Shown in pieces: positions 1-12,100 of a stretch of DNA of 64,000 nt; position 1 is the first letter of the stretch, and each line of letters begins with the position of its first letter. The translations under genes were made by a program, and so were the position numbers. The stretch comes from Allodiplogaster sudhausi. Lineage: Eukaryota > Nematoda > Chromadorea > Rhabditida > Diplogasteridae. The stretch lies in the NCBI GenBank assembly GCA_945643635.1, contig CALZFC010000282.1, positions 1 to 64,000 of the forward strand, in the 5' to 3' direction. The notes under the pieces were generated by a model. That model did no database searches and was not told where the DNA came from. It worked only from the letters and a program-made list of their open reading frames with translations.

Positions 1-217
1 ACATGAGGACGAAGCGTACGCAAGTCCTCTTTCTCCACTGCGCAAAAGCGGCACTTGAAAGAAATGCCCATATGTGCTCATGCTTTAGATGCCTGGCAAG
101 CCCTCCCTGAGACGCGTAGTCTCGGTGGGTGTGGGTTTGCGCTGCCGATCTACAAGGCTCACACGCGAAGCGGTCGCCCTCCCGCCAGGGGAAGACGAGC
201 AAACTCCGGGAAACCAT
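1..217 (-). pseudogene. N-terminus of retrotransposon ORF, copy A (partial)
   Basis: The ORF start (ATG at 217, minus strand) matches the start used in the intact copies. Only the N-terminal zinc-finger region is inside the window, and at least one indel (around 130-137) breaks the frame compared with the intact copies. It may be a consensus error rather than a biological defect, because neighbouring RNA-gene sequence has similar indels. Confidence 0.6.
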
Positions 218-424
218 TGCAAACCGGTGGCAGAGCTAGAGTCGCAGCTGACGAGAGCGACAGAGCAAGCGATACGGGGTGGGAGAGACCGACAGGGGGA
301 GGATACTTACTCCAATCGGCTTGACGACGACGGGCGGCGGCGATGTAGACGGTCCGCGACGGCAGAGAGAGGCGGGGCGACGCGAGAACGAGCGGCCGCG
401 ACGATCCAGACAGCCAGAGGGAGA

Positions 425-640
425 GGCCACCGTCCGGGACGAACCCGTAGGTGGCGGGGACCACCGTCCGGGACGAACCGTAGGTGGGGGGAACCACCGT
501 CCGGGACGAACCCGTAGGTGGGGGGAACCACCGTCCGGGACAAGCCCGTAGGTGTGGGGGGAGGGGGAGGGGGGAGGGGGAGGGGGAGGGGGAGGGGGAG
601 GGGAGGGGGAGGGGGAGGGGGGAGGGGGAGGGGGAGGGGT
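425..640. repeat. 5' leader repeats of copy A: four ~34-bp repeats plus GGGGGA tract
   Basis: Four tandem units containing CCGTCCGGGACGAACCCG are followed by a G-rich tract of GGGGGA units. In the element's own sense (minus strand) these form a C-rich untranslated leader. The last unit has acaag where the others have acgaa, a variant seen in every copy. Confidence 0.85.
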
Positions 641-832
641 AGCGGCCGAAGAGCGGCAGCCGAAGAGCACCAGGCTCGCTGGCAACCTTTCCCACCACGC
701 AAGTACAAAGGAAAACACCGACAGTCCGACACCGCCCCTTTGGCGGGTGGGCCAGTGGCCAAGTACTTCCGCGGCAGGTAAGCCAAGACCACAGCAGTAC
801 CCGGATACGGAGAGTGGCTCCGCAAGAACGTG

Positions 833-865
833 TACTACACTTTGATCTAGCCAAAAGGCGAGAAG
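833..865 (-). pseudogene. U2 snRNA 5' fragment (copy A junction), truncated
   Basis: This is the first part of U2, starting at the insertion point of copy A, but it lacks the final GCGAT end and carries two small deletions. At 866 it joins directly to the 3' flank of the next U2 unit. About one spacer, including a 5S gene, is therefore missing between this fragment and the U2 gene that follows. Confidence 0.8.
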
Positions 866-929
866 TAAACATTAAATACAAACATTGTTCAAACATTCTA
901 TTCATAATATATAATTAATTCCCCCCGAA

Positions 930-1117
930 GGGGAGGGCCGATCCCGGAGGTAGTGCAATACCGGGCCGACCCGTGGTGGGAGAGGAGCAAGCCCCTGCAA
1001 CCCACCAGGTTTCAAAAATCAGTTAATCTCGATGTGATCATTTGATCACGTACCGGAGATTAAGCCGATAAGAACAGATACTACACTTTGATCTTAGCCA
1101 AAAGGCCGAGAAGCGAT
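930..1117 (-). ncRNA. U2: U2 snRNA, intact
   Basis: U2 is the spliceosomal RNA that pairs with the intron branch site. Read on the minus strand, the gene starts ATCGCTTCTCGGCC at 1117, contains the branch-site-pairing GUAGUA at about nt 34-39, an Sm site ATTTTTG, and stem-loops III and IV, the latter with the conserved GTATTGCACTACC. This copy is 188 nt against 189 in the clean copies (one C lost in the loop III region). The 3' end is approximate; I placed it at the CCCC that precedes the TTCG loop. Confidence 0.93.
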
Positions 1118-1293
1118 GCGGAAAACAATGCGGAGTCCTCCTGGACCTCCTCTACAACTACACTTTCCGGTATTTCAACTTTCGCATGGCTTGCAGAGCT
1201 CGGGCCGACTCACACGGTGTGGGAGGAGGGAAAGTGAAGGAAAAGTGAGCGCTAAATATGTGCTATGACTTGCCACCCACCTCCTTTAAATAT

Positions 1294-1312
1294 TGAGAGA
1301 GAGTGTGTGTAT

Positions 1313-1348
<36 letters not shown>

Positions 1349-1353
1349 AGAGG
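1294..1353. repeat. (GA)n microsatellite of the array unit
   Basis: A GA-rich tract interrupted by GTGTGTGTAT lies about 180-240 bp upstream of the U2 start. It recurs at the same place in every long unit: 7333-7389, 13381-13439, 29320-29384, 30871-30931, 32418-32478, 51872-51931, 54665-54719 and 61777-61829. It is absent from the short units. Confidence 0.9.
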
Positions 1354-2071
1354 ACGAACAACGACGGATCAGACATTTTGAATCAATACTTTAGTGATAA
1401 GGAGTTTGAAATTATAAATAATTTTATTATCATTGGATAGCCCTAACAAAACTCTACAAATATGTCCTAGTGAAATTTTCATGAAACTTACTTTAAATGA
1501 GATATTAGCGGTAGAAGATTGCTCATTCTCGGATTTCCACTCTTAAAATGTATATTACTCTTTAAAATGAGTGGTCACATGACATAATTATAGTGTCAGT
1601 GTTCACAAAAAGTAGACGAACAAATGTTCGAAACTCGGTTCTCAAATCAGATTACTGTAAATAGTAGTTATCTCTAGAGCGAATATGAAAATGAGCGATA
1701 ACTAGTGAGAATTAGCTGCAGGCATCATGAATGCAATATTAAATGGTGCGGAGACCCAAAAGACATCAAATGAACTCAAGAAAACTCACAAAATATACCT
1801 GAATAATGAAATATGATTAAAACTGAATAAAATTTCAGCAAAAACTGTGCTATCTCCGGGATTCGATCTCTCCCGCCCGCGCAGCAAAGGTATTAGTTCT
1901 GGTACCGAGAACGTTACCAATACACTACCTGTGCTAATGTTATGAATGTTTCTTATCTTCTTGATGACCTTTTTTTAATTTCATATTCATATTTACATGT
2001 TCATGTACATACATGTACATACATACATTACGTGCGCAAGTATGACTACGTGACACATATACACTTCTCTC

Positions 2072-2187
2072 GCTTACGACCATACCACGTTGAGAACACG
2101 CCATCCGTCCGATCTGGCAAGTTAAGCAACGTTGGGCCCGGTTAGTACTTGGATCGGAGACGGCTTGGGAATCCCGGTGTTGTAAGC
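2072..2187 (+). rRNA. 5S: 5S rRNA
   Basis: 5S is the small rRNA of the large ribosomal subunit, transcribed by Pol III from an internal promoter. The clean copies are 118 nt, from GCTTACGACCATACCACG to GGGTGTTGTAAGC, whose ends pair as helix I. The internal control region is visible (GTTAAGCAACGTTG as box A, then TACTTGGATCGGAGACGG). A T run four bases after the end is a Pol III terminator. This copy is 116 nt, with two single-base deletions in C and G runs. Confidence 0.95.
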
Positions 2188-2457
2188 AAATTTTGTTTTC
2201 TTTACGAGTAAATATGTAATATATATTTTCTTGCTTTCTATTTAATAATATCTGTTAATTTTAAATATTAAACAATTCTTGAAGGTAGAAAATATTTTCT
2301 GAACGAAAAAATGTCGCTCATATGACACAAGACCAAATATTGAAAAACTCTGAAATTGTATTATAAATTGAAAATTCTCTGTATATATGTTATGTAAACA
2401 TAAATACAACATTGTTTAAAACATTTTTATTCATTAATATACAATTAAACCCCCGAA

Positions 2458-2606
2458 GGGGAGGCCGAGCCAGGAGGTAGTGCAATACCGGGCCGACCCG
2501 TGGTGGGAGAGGAGCAAGCCCCTGCACACCCACCAGGTTTCAAAAAATCAGTTAATCTCGATGTGATCATTTGATCACGTACCGGAGATTAACCGATAAG
2601 AACAGA
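2458..2606 (-). pseudogene. U2: U2 snRNA 3' part, split by copy B
   Basis: This is U2 from nt 40 to the 3' end, with the Sm site and stem-loops III and IV. The gene is cut at the copy B insertion, and its 5' 39 nt lie at 7110-7148. A few single-base indels and changes occur relative to clean copies (for example GAGCCAGG for GATCCCGG near 2468). Confidence 0.9.
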
Positions 2607-3077
2607 TAAGCGTGTTTATCGACAGGAATTATATAAAACAACTCAGGTGACAGATATGTTTGCCGCAAGCGGGGTTACCACAAACAACTGGTAAAATAAT
2701 AAGCAGTAATAGGGAATAAGTCAATGGATGTGTTGTTTAACAACCATGTAAACGAAAGGCAATAATAAGGTTAAGTGACATGATGAGCAGATGAATAGGC
2801 ATAACACGCTTCTGTTCTTTGAAGAAGAGAGAGTCTTTACCTATATTTTTGAGACTGATAGATAAATAATTTATTTAAGGAGCATAAGGTCATAAAGAAA
2901 GAGAGAGAATTAGAGTTAGAATTAGAATTAGAGTTAGAAAGAGTAAGGATAGAATGTGATAGATGAGAATATGTGAGTAAATATATGAAGGTTTAAGGCC
3001 TTGTGATAGGAGAAAGAGAGAAAGAGAGAAAGAGAGAGAGGAGACTAGGCTGGCGTTTGGCCTCTTCGGCTGTTAGA

Positions 3078-6000
3078 CTAGGAGGAGGAGGAGGAGGAGG
3101 AGGAGGAGGAGGAGGAGGGAGGGGAAGGGCTGACCGCGGATGTGCTCGGGTAGATCTCTTGACTCGCTCGGATGACGTCAGAGACCGCGAGGCGCTTCAT
3201 GAGCGCGGCGTACTTCCTCGAGATGCCGAGAGAGGCGGTGGCCGTGCCGTTGAGCGGGCAGAAGGCGCCGAGCGAGCCGATGACGTAGGCGTCGCAGACG
3301 ACCTTGTACCCCTTGGCCTCGAGCGAGCGAGCGACGACGTCGTACTTCTACGCTTCACGTCCCGAATCTGCAGCAAAGAGTCCTTTGTGTTTTTGAAACG
3401 GGATCGCGACATCAACGACCGAAGCAGTCCGACCCGGTGGTCTAGCACCACGAGATCGGGCCGCTCGGCCCTTGATGTAAAGAGAAGGAAGTGGCTGATT
3501 GATGTAGATGTCGCGTCGGCTGGACGCTTGGCAGCGCGGTGGAGTCGAGCGAGGATGGCGTCGTGGCGCTTCTGGATAGACGAGTGTGGAAGCCGCAGTG
3601 TGGAGGAGGTGGGGAAGGGTCTCCATGGCATATCCGCACCGTCGGCAGCGCTTTGTCCGTGGTCGCCCCATCTCCGCGCGCCGTTGACCGGAAGGACGTT
3701 GAGTCGAGCCCGGTGGATGAAGCGCCAGTCGCGGAAGGAGGTGTAGCGGCCGTCGAAGAGGAAGTGGTTAGACGCAGGGGAAAGGGAAGGAGGCGTCGTA
3801 GGTCTTCCCCTGGTCCCTCTTGGAGAGGAGGGAAGCGAAGAGGAGCGTCGAACCGCGGCCTTGAGCAGGCGGATCGCGGTGGAGGGGGTGAGGAGGGCTC
3901 CATCCACGGTGAAGGAGGGTTGACGTTGCGGGGGGCCGATGGAGTCGGGCTTCGCGGCGATGTCGATGCGGCGTCCTTGAGTCTCCTGACGGCCATCCGC
4001 AGCTTTGTCCACGTCGATGCGACGTCGTGGGACAGAGTGTCGAACGGAGCCGCCAGGGAGCCCTCCAGGTATTCGCCAAGTCCGCAGCACTTGCCATGCG
4101 GCCAGCGCGTCGCGAGGCAACCGCCTGGAGGGCCTCGTGGGAGGCGAGCGCCACGGTGTCGTCTTGGCTGCCCAGAAGCCGGACGCCATGGGATACCTCA
4201 TAAATGTCCGCCAGGCGTGACAACTTGAGCATTCCCAGGCTCCGAACGACGGGGGGCAGCTCGACAACCTCGGGTGAGGCGCGCTGTGGCAAAGACAGCC
4301 ACCGTTTGCCGAGGCGATGAGCTGCTTGTCGAAGCCGTCGAGGTGCTTCTTGAGGACGCGGCCGTGCTCCAGATGGAAGGGGAGACGAAGAGAGGATGAA
4401 GGTCCGCGTGCAGTCGGCCTTCTGCCAGGGGGTGAGGAGGGAGTCGTCGATGATCTTCAGACAGCGGCTGGCGTCGGCGATGGCGTCCCCGGCTGACGGG
4501 TGGAGGAGTAGCCGGTGGGGACGCCAAGGTGGGTGTAAGCTTCGCCCTTTCCCAGTGCCGGCATAGGCTTGCCCTGCACCGTGAAAGGGGTCAGCTGGAC
4601 GCCTCGCTTGACAACATGCATACTCGCGCATTTGGCCGGCTTAAACACCAGACCAGCAGCGGAGGCGGCATCAGAGACAGCGTCGAGCATGCCCTGAAGA
4701 CCGGCAGCAGTGTCGGAAAGGAGAGCGAGGTCGTCGGCGAAGGCGAGGACGCTGACGTGAAGACCGTGGATGGAGGCGGGGGTGGAAGAGGAGGAGGCTA
4801 CTCTTATAATCGGCTCGATCGCCAGATTAAAGAGTAGAGGGGAGAGGGGGGATCCTTGGAGAACGCCGGCTTCGACCGGGATGGGCGGCGTCTCGCCGTC
4901 TCCTCCCCGCACCCTTGTAGAGGCGCCGTCGTAGAGGGAGACGATGCGGAGAGTGACGTGGAACCGAGGCCGTGCCACTCCAGAGCTGCACGCATGACGC
5001 TGTGCGGGAGACTGCCAAACGCGTTCGCGAGGTCGAGGAAAGAGACCGCCAGAGAGCGGCCCTCTCGCTTGGCGCCGGCAATCCCCATCTGGAGGAGGGC
5101 ATTCAGACCGGCCATCTGCGCCCCAGGATAAATACCTTTGGCACTCTGACAGCCGGTCATTGGCAAGGCCCACGACATGAGACGGCGGTTGAGAAGAGCC
5201 GCGTAGACCTTGGAGATGGTGTCGCCCAGCGCGGAGAGGCCGCCAGTTGGAGATGTCGTCCGGTCACCCTCTTGTGGACGAGCACTGTCCTCGACAGCTT
5301 CCAGGGCGCTGGGACATGGCTGAGGCGGTGCACGGCGGAAAAGACACCCGCCAGAATGCAACCGCCCGCGTCGAAGCCACGCCAGGCCGAGTACCGAAGT
5401 CCATCGGGCCCTGGTGCCGTGTCAGAGCAGCGCCGGAGGTGCCACCACACTCACGGGGTGTGAAGGACGCCCTCCAGAGGCTCGTCCGAAGAAGGGGGAG
5501 AGAACGGGGTCCAGGAAGGGACAGGCAGAGGGGTACCAGCGTGAACCGCCCGGAAGTAAGGCTCGAGGCGCGCGACTGGAATGTCACACGCACCCGAACT
5601 CCCGGTGGTCAGCTGCCGGAAAACCTTGCCTCTGTTGGCCCTGTATTCCTTCTGGAGCTGGACGGCGGCGTCGAGGCGGTGAAGAGGGGGGCGTGGGGGT
5701 GGCCGAGCTGCCGACGACGAGCAACCGGGCGGCTTGGGCAGCCTGCTCCCGGTAGCCTCCCTGCACTCCTTGACGAGCCGCTCGAGAGCGGCCTCCAGCT
5801 CCGCCGGCGTAGAGACCGCGAGAAATCGCTGGCTCCAGAGGAGCTGCGAAGCTCCCGCGGCCGGCCCTCTCAGTCTCGGTTGCTGACCTGATGCTCCTGA
5901 ACAGCAGCGGGTGAGCGCGCAACGTTGACCTTGGAGAGCAGAACTGGGAGAAGAGGCCGGAGGAGGAGGCAGGGGGAGAAGCTGGAGGAGGTGGAGGAGG

Positions 6001-6457
6001 GGGGAGGCGGGAGGTGAAGATGAAGATGAAGATGAAGAGGGGGAGGGGGAGGGGGGACCGGCTGAAAGAAGATGCACGGCTCGCCGAGCGAGTAACGCGG
6101 GCGCCGGTGGGAGGGGTAGCCTGTCTTTGCGCCGCCGGGGCTCTGACCATCCTGGGTCGCCTCACAGGGAGGTTCGCGGAGGTGCGGGCCTACACTCTGC
6201 TGTTGGAAAGCAGCGAGTGCATCCCCATGCGCGGAACGACATGAGGACGAAGCGTACGCAAGTCCTCTTTTTCTCCACTGCGCAAAAGCGGCACTTGAAG
6301 AAAGGGCCCATATCGTGCTCATGCTTTAGATGCCTGGCAAGCCCTCCCTGAGACGCGTAGTCTCGGTGGGTGGGTTGCGCTTGCCGATCTACAAGGCTCA
6401 AACGCGAAGCGGTCGCCCTCCCGCCAGGGAGAAGACGAGCAAACTCCGGGAAACCAT
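3078..6457 (-). pseudogene. Frameshifted zinc-finger/RT/endonuclease ORF, copy B
   Basis: The ATG at 6457 corresponds to the start of the intact copies. All domains can be found on the minus strand in order: C2H2 fingers (about 6240-6420), reverse transcriptase including the FADD box near 4730-4740, CCHC knuckle near 3600-3640, and endonuclease near 3200-3480. The frame changes at least eight times, mostly in homopolymers. The density of indels here and in the adjacent 5S and U2 suggests that consensus error contributes. Confidence 0.8.
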
Positions 6458-6669
6458 AGCAAAACCGGTGGCAGAGCTAGAGTCGCAGCTGACGAGAGCG
6501 ACAGAGCAAGCGATACGGGGTGGGGAGAGACCGACAGGGGGAGGTATACCTTACTCCAATCGGCTTGACGACGACGGGCGGCGGCGATGTAGACGGTCCG
6601 CGACGGCAGAGAGAGGGCGGGGCGACGCGAGAACGAGCGGCCGCGACGATCCAGACAGCCAGAGGGAGA

Positions 6670-6920
6670 GGCCACCGTCCGGGACGAACCGTAGGTGGGG
6701 GAAACCACCGTCCGGGACGAACCCGTAGGTGGGGTGGAACCACGTCCGGGACAAGCCCGTAGGTGGGGGGAACCACCGTCCGGGACGAACCCGTAGGTGG
6801 GGGGAACCACCGTCCGGACAAGCCCGTAGGTGGGATAGGGGGGGAGGGGAGGGGGGGGGGAGGGGGAGGGGGAGGGGGAGGGGGTAGGGGGAGGGGGAGG
6901 GGGAGGGGGAGGGGGAGGGG
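6670..6920. repeat. 5' leader repeats of copy B (five units plus GGGGGA tract)
   Basis: Five ~34-bp units with alternating acgaa and acaag variants are followed by a G-rich tract. Copies B, C, F and H have five units, A has four, and E, G and J have three. Confidence 0.85.
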
Positions 6921-7109
6921 TAGCGGCCGAAGAGCGGCAGCCGAAGAGCACCAGGCTCGCTGGCAACCTTTTCCACCACGCAAGTACAAGGAACACGACA
7001 GTCCGACACCGCCCTTTGGGCGGGTGGGCCAGTGGCCAAGTACTTCCGCGGCAGGTAAGCCAAGACCACAGCAGTACCCGGATACGGAGAGTGGCTCCGC
7101 AAGAACGTG

Positions 7110-7148
7110 TACTACACTTTCATCTTAGCCAAAAGGCCGAGAAGCGAT
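7110..7148 (-). pseudogene. U2: U2 snRNA 5' part (nt 1-39), split by copy B
   Basis: These are the 39 U2 bases upstream of the insertion, ending in GUAGUA. One substitution (C for G in ctttgatc, plus strand) is shared with the fragment beside copy C. Confidence 0.9.
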
Positions 7149-7349
7149 GCGGAAAAAACAATGCGGAGGTCCTCCTGGACCTCCTCTACAACCTACACTT
7201 TCCGGGTATTTCAAACTTTCGCATGGCTTGCCAGAGCTCGGGCCGACTCACACGGTGTGGGAGGAGGGAAAGTGAAGGAAAGTGAGCGCTAAATATGTGC
7301 TATGACTTGCCCACCCACCTCCTTTAAATATTTGAGAGAGAGTGTGTGT

Positions 7350-7391
<42 letters not shown>

Positions 7392-8496
7392 GAACAACGA
7401 CGGATTCAGACATTTTTGAATCAATACTTTAGTGATAAGGAGTTTGAAATTATAAATAATTTTATATCATTGGATAGCCCTAACAAAAACTCTACAATAT
7501 ATGTCCTAGTGAAATTTTCATGAAACTTACTTTAAAATGAGATATTAGCGGTAGAAGATGGCTCATTCTCGGATTTCCACTCTTAAAATGTATATTACTC
7601 CTTTAAATGAGTGGTCACATGACATAATTATAGTCGTCAGTGTTCACAAAAAGTAGACGAACAAATGTTCGAACTCGGTTCTCAAATCAGATTACTGTAA
7701 ATAGTAGTTTATCTAGAGCGAATATGAAAATGAGCGATAACTAGTGAGGAATTAGCTGCAGGCATCATGAATGCAATATTAAATGGTGCGGAGACCAAAA
7801 GACATCAAATGAACTCAAGAAAACTCACAAAATATACCTGAATAATGAAATATGATTTAAAAACTGAATAAATTCAGCAAAACTGTGCTATCTCCGGGAT
7901 TCGATCTCTCCCGCCCGCGCAGCAAAGGTATTAGTTCTGGTACCGAGAACGTTACCAATACACTACCTGTGCTAATGTTATGAATGTTTCTTATCTTCTT
8001 GATGACCTTTTTTAATTCCATATTCATATTTACATGTTCATGTACATACATGTACATACATACATACGTGCGCAAGTATGACTACGTGACACATATACAC
8101 TTCTCTCGCTTACGACCATACCACGTTGAGAACACGCCATCCCGTCCGATCTGGCAAGTTAAGCAACGTTGGGCCCGGTTAGTACTTGGATCGGAGACGG
8201 CTTGGGAATCCCGGGTGTTGTAAGCAAATTTTGTTTTCTTTACGAGTAAATATGTAATATATATTTTCTTGCTTTCTATTTAATAATATCTGTTAATTTT
8301 AAATATTAAACAATTCTTGAAGGTAGAAAACTATTTCTGAACGAAAAAATGTCGCTCATATGACACAATGACCAAATATTGAAAAACTCTGAAATTGTAT
8401 TATAAATTGAAAATTCTCTGTATATATGTTATGTAAACATTAAATACAACATTGTTCAAACATTTTTATTCATAATATACAATAATTCCCCCCGAA
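7149..8496. repeat. 5S-U2 array spacer with 5S
   Basis: This holds the U2 upstream region, the GA tract (7333-7389), the AT-rich spacer, the tRNA-like sequence (about 7886-7971, minus) and a 5S gene. Nothing else gene-like is visible. Confidence 0.85.
8108..8225 (+). rRNA. 5S: 5S rRNA
   Basis: A full 118-nt copy identical to the consensus of the array, followed by a four-T terminator run. Confidence 0.96.
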
Positions 8497-8647
8497 GGGG
8501 AGGGCCGATCCCGGAGGTAGTGCAATACCGGGCCGACCCGTGGTGGGAGAGGAGCAAGCCCCTGCAACCCCACCAGGTTTCAAAAATCAGTTAATCTCGA
8601 TGTGATCATTTGATCACGTACCGGAGATTAAGGCCGATAAGAACAGA
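8497..8647 (-). pseudogene. U2: U2 snRNA 3' part, split by copy C
   Basis: U2 nt 40 to 3' end; its 5' 39 nt are at 13161-13199 on the other side of copy C. Confidence 0.92.
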
Positions 8648-9120
8648 TAAGCGTGTTTATCGACATGAATTATATAAAAACAACTCAGGTGACAGATATG
8701 TTTGCCGCAAGCGGCGGTTACCACAAACAACTGGTAAAATAATAAGCAGTAATAGGAATAAGTCAATGGATGTGTTGTTTAACAACCATGTAAACGAAAG
8801 GCAATAATAAGGTTAAGTGACATGATGAGCAGATGAATAGGCATAACACGCTTCTGTTCTTTGAAGAAGAGAGAGTCTTTACCTCTATATTTTTGAGACT
8901 GATAGAAAATAATTTATTTAAGGAGCATAAGCTCATAAAGAAAGAGAGAGAATTAGAGTTAGAATTAGAATTAGAGTTAGAAAGAGTAAGGATAGAATGT
9001 GATTAGATGAGAATATGTGAGTAAATATGGAAGGTTTAAGGCCTTGTGATAATAGAGAAAGAGAGAAAGAGAGAAAGAGAGAGAGAGACTAGGCTGGCGT
9101 TTGGCCTCTTCGGCTGTAGA

Positions 9121-12100
9121 CTAGGAGGAGGAGGAGGAGGAGGAGGAGGAGGAGGAGGAGGGAGGGGAAGGGCTCGACCGCGGATGTGCTCGGTGTAGAT
9201 CTCTTGACTCGCTCGGATGACGTCAGAGACCGCGAGGCGCTTCATGAGCGCGGCGTACTTCCTCGAGATGCCGAGAGAGGCGGTGGCCGTGCCGTTGAGC
9301 GGGCAGAAGGCGCCGAGCGAGCCGATGACGTAGGCGTCGCAGACGACCTTGTACCCCTTGGCCTCGAGCGAGCGAGCGACGACGTCGTACTTCCCTACGC
9401 TTCACGTCCCGAATCTGCAGCAAAGAGTCCTTTGTGTTTTGAAAACGGGATCGCGACATCAACGACCGAAGCAGTCCGACCCCGGTGGTCTAGCACCACG
9501 AGATCGGCCGCTCCGGCCCTTGATGTAAAGAGGGAAGGAAGTGGCTGATGATGTAGATGTCGCGTCGGCTGGACGCTTGGCAGCGCGGTGGAGGTCGAGC
9601 GAGGATGGCGTCGTGGCGCTTCTGGAGAGCCGTTTTGGACGAGTGTGGAAAGCCGCAGTGTTGGAGGAGGTGGGAAGGGTCTCCATGGCATATCCGCACC
9701 GTCGGCAGCGCTTGTCGTCTGGTCGCCCCATCTCCGCGCGCCGTTGACCGGAAGGACGTTGAGTCGAGCCCGGTGGATGAAGCGCCAGTCGCGGAAGGAT
9801 GTGTTAGCGGCCGTCGAAGAGGAAGTGGTTAGACGCAGGGGAAAGGAAGGAGGCGTCGTAGGTCTTCCCTGGTCCTCTGGAGAGGAGGGAAGCGAAGAGG
9901 GAGCGTCGAACCGCGGCCTTGAGCAGGCGGATCGCGGTGGAGGGGGTGAGGAGGGCTCATCCACGGTGAAGGAGGGGTTGACGTTGGCGGGGCCGATGGA
10001 GTCGGGCTTCGCGGCGATGTCCGATGCCGGCGTCCTTGAGTCTCCTGACGGCCATCCGCAGCTTTGTCCACGTCGATGCGACGTCGTTGGACAGAGTGTC
10101 GAACGGAGCCGCCAGGGAGCCCTCCAGGTATTCGCCAAGTTCCGCAGCACTTGCCATGCGGCCAGCGCGTCGCGAGGCAACCGCCTGGAGGGCCTCGTGG
10201 GAGGCGAGCGCCACGGTGTCGTCTGGCTGCAGAAGCCGGACGCCATGGGATACCTCATAATGTCCGCAGGCGTGACAACTTGAGCATTCCCAGGCCTCCG
10301 AACGACGGGGGCAGCTCGACAACCTCGGGTGAGGCGCGCTGTGGCAAAGACAGCCACCGTTTGCCCGAGGCGATGAGCTGCTTGTCGAAGCCGTCGAGGT
10401 GCTTCTTGAGGACGCGGCCGTGCTCCAGATGGAAGGGGAGACGAGAGAGGATGAAGGTCCGCGTGCAGTCGGCCTTCTGCCAGGGGGTGAGGAGGGAGTC
10501 GTCGATGATCTTCAGACAGCGGCTGGCGTCGGCGATGGCGTCCCCGGCTGACGGGTGGAGGGAGTAGCCGGTGGGGACGCCAAGGTGGGTGTAAGCTTCG
10601 CCCTTTCCCAGTGCCGGCATAGGCTTGCCCTGCACCGTGAAAGGGGTCAGCTGGACGCCTCGCTTGACAACATGCATACTCGCGCATTTGGCCGGCTTAA
10701 ACACCAGACCAGCAGCGGAGGCGGCATCAGAGACAGCGTCGAGCATGCCCTGAAGACCGGCAGCAGTGTCGGAAAGGAGAGCGAGGTCGTCGGCGAAGGC
10801 GAGGACGCTGTGACGTGAAGACCGTGGATGGAGGCGGGGTGGAAGAGGAGGAGGCTACTCTTATAATCGGCTCGATCGCCAGATTAAAGAGTAGAGGGGA
10901 GAGGGGGGATCCTTGGAGAACGCCGGCTTCGACCGGGATGGGCGGCGTCTCGCCGTCTCCTCCCCGCACCCTTGTAGAGGCGCCGTCGTAGAGGGAGACG
11001 ATGCGGGAGAGTGACGTGGAACCGAGGCCGTGCCACTCCAGAGCTGCACGCATGACGCTGTGCGGGAGACTGCCAAAACGCGTTCGCGAGGTCGAGGAAA
11101 GAGACCGCCAGAGAGCGGCCCTCTCGCTTGGCGCCGGCAATCCCCATCTGGAGGAGGGCATTCAGACCGGCCATCTGCGCCCCAGGGATAAATCCCTTTT
11201 GGCACTCTGACAGCCGTCATTGGCCAAGGCCCACGACATGAGACGGCGGTTGAGAAGAGCCGCGTAGACCTTGGAGATGGTGTCGCCCAGCGCGAGAGGC
11301 CGCCAGTTGGAGATGTCGTCCGGTCCACTTCTTGTGGACGAGCACTGTCCTCGACAGCTTCCAGGGCGCTGGGACATGGCTGAGGCGGTGCACGGCGGAA
11401 AAGACACCCGCCAGAATGCAACCGCCCGCGTCGAAGCCACGCCAGGCCGAGTACCGAAGTCCATCGGGCCCTGGTGCCGTGTCAGAGCAGCGCCGGAGGT
11501 GCCCCCACACCTCACGGGGTGTGAAGACGCCCTCCAGAGGCTCGTCCGAAGAGGGGGAGAGACCGGGGTCCAGGAAGGGACAGGCAGAGGGGTACCAGGT
11601 GAACCGCCCGGAAGTAAGGCTCGAGGCGCGCGACTGGAATGTCACACGCACCCGAACTCCCGGTGGTCAGCTGCCGGAAAACCTTGCCTCTGTTGGCCCT
11701 GTATTCCTTCTGGAGCTGGACGGCGGCGTCGAGGCGGTGAAGAGGGGGGGTGGGGGTGGCCGAGCTGCCGACGACGAGCAACCGGGCGGCTTGGGCAGCC
11801 TGCTCCCGGTAGCCTCCCTGCACTCCTTGACGAGCCGCTCGAGAGCGGCCTCCAGCTCCGCCGGCGTAGAGACCGCGAGAAATCGCTGGCTCCAGAGGAG
11901 CTGCGAAGCTCCCGCGGCCGGCCCTCTCAGTCTCGGTTGCTGACCTTGCTGCTGAACAGCAGCGGGTGAGCGGCGCAACGTGACCTTGAGGAGCAGAACT
12001 GGGAGAAGAGGCCGGAGAGGAGCAGGGGGAGAAGCTGGAGGAGGTGGAGGAGGGGGGGAGGCGGGAGGTGAAGATGAAGATGAAGATGAAGAGGGGGAGG

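Larger units (their letters stand above)
1..832 (-). mobile_element. Utopia-like non-LTR element copy A, 5' part (cut by window edge)
   Basis: This is the 5' end of a family-1 element read on the minus strand; the rest lies outside the window. From right to left it holds the terminal 5' leader (ending at 832, next to U2 sequence), a GGGGGA-type low-complexity block, four copies of a ~34-bp tandem repeat, and the first codons of the zinc-finger ORF. The right edge is exact because the U2 fragment at 833 follows directly. Naming as Utopia-like rests on U2 target, sense orientation and the protein seen in the complete copies. Confidence 0.85.
866..2457. repeat. 5S-U2 array unit with spacer
   Basis: This is one array unit: U2 3' flank, U2, U2 upstream region, GA microsatellite, AT-rich spacer, tRNA-like sequence (1849-1934, minus) and 5S. 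No protein-coding ORF is credible here. The AT-rich stretch 1354-1848 is shared base for base (apart from indels) with all other units, and I see no further gene in it. Confidence 0.85.
2607..7109 (-). mobile_element. Utopia-like non-LTR element copy B, full length, in U2
   Basis: A complete family-1 element (~4.5 kb) sits in U2 in sense orientation. The 3' end is TAAGCGTGTTTATC at 2607 (plus-strand view) and the 5' end is CGCAAGAACGTG at 7109. Two bases (TA) are shared by both U2 flanks, so the target duplication is 0-2 bp. No poly(A) tail is seen. Five 34-bp leader repeats are present. Many indels relative to copies F, G and J break the ORF. Confidence 0.92.

Noticed and set aside
1942..2145. 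ORFs of 60-150 aa across 5S genes and the AT-rich spacer
   Set aside because: They overlap the rRNA gene and simple repeats, and change between units through single indels.
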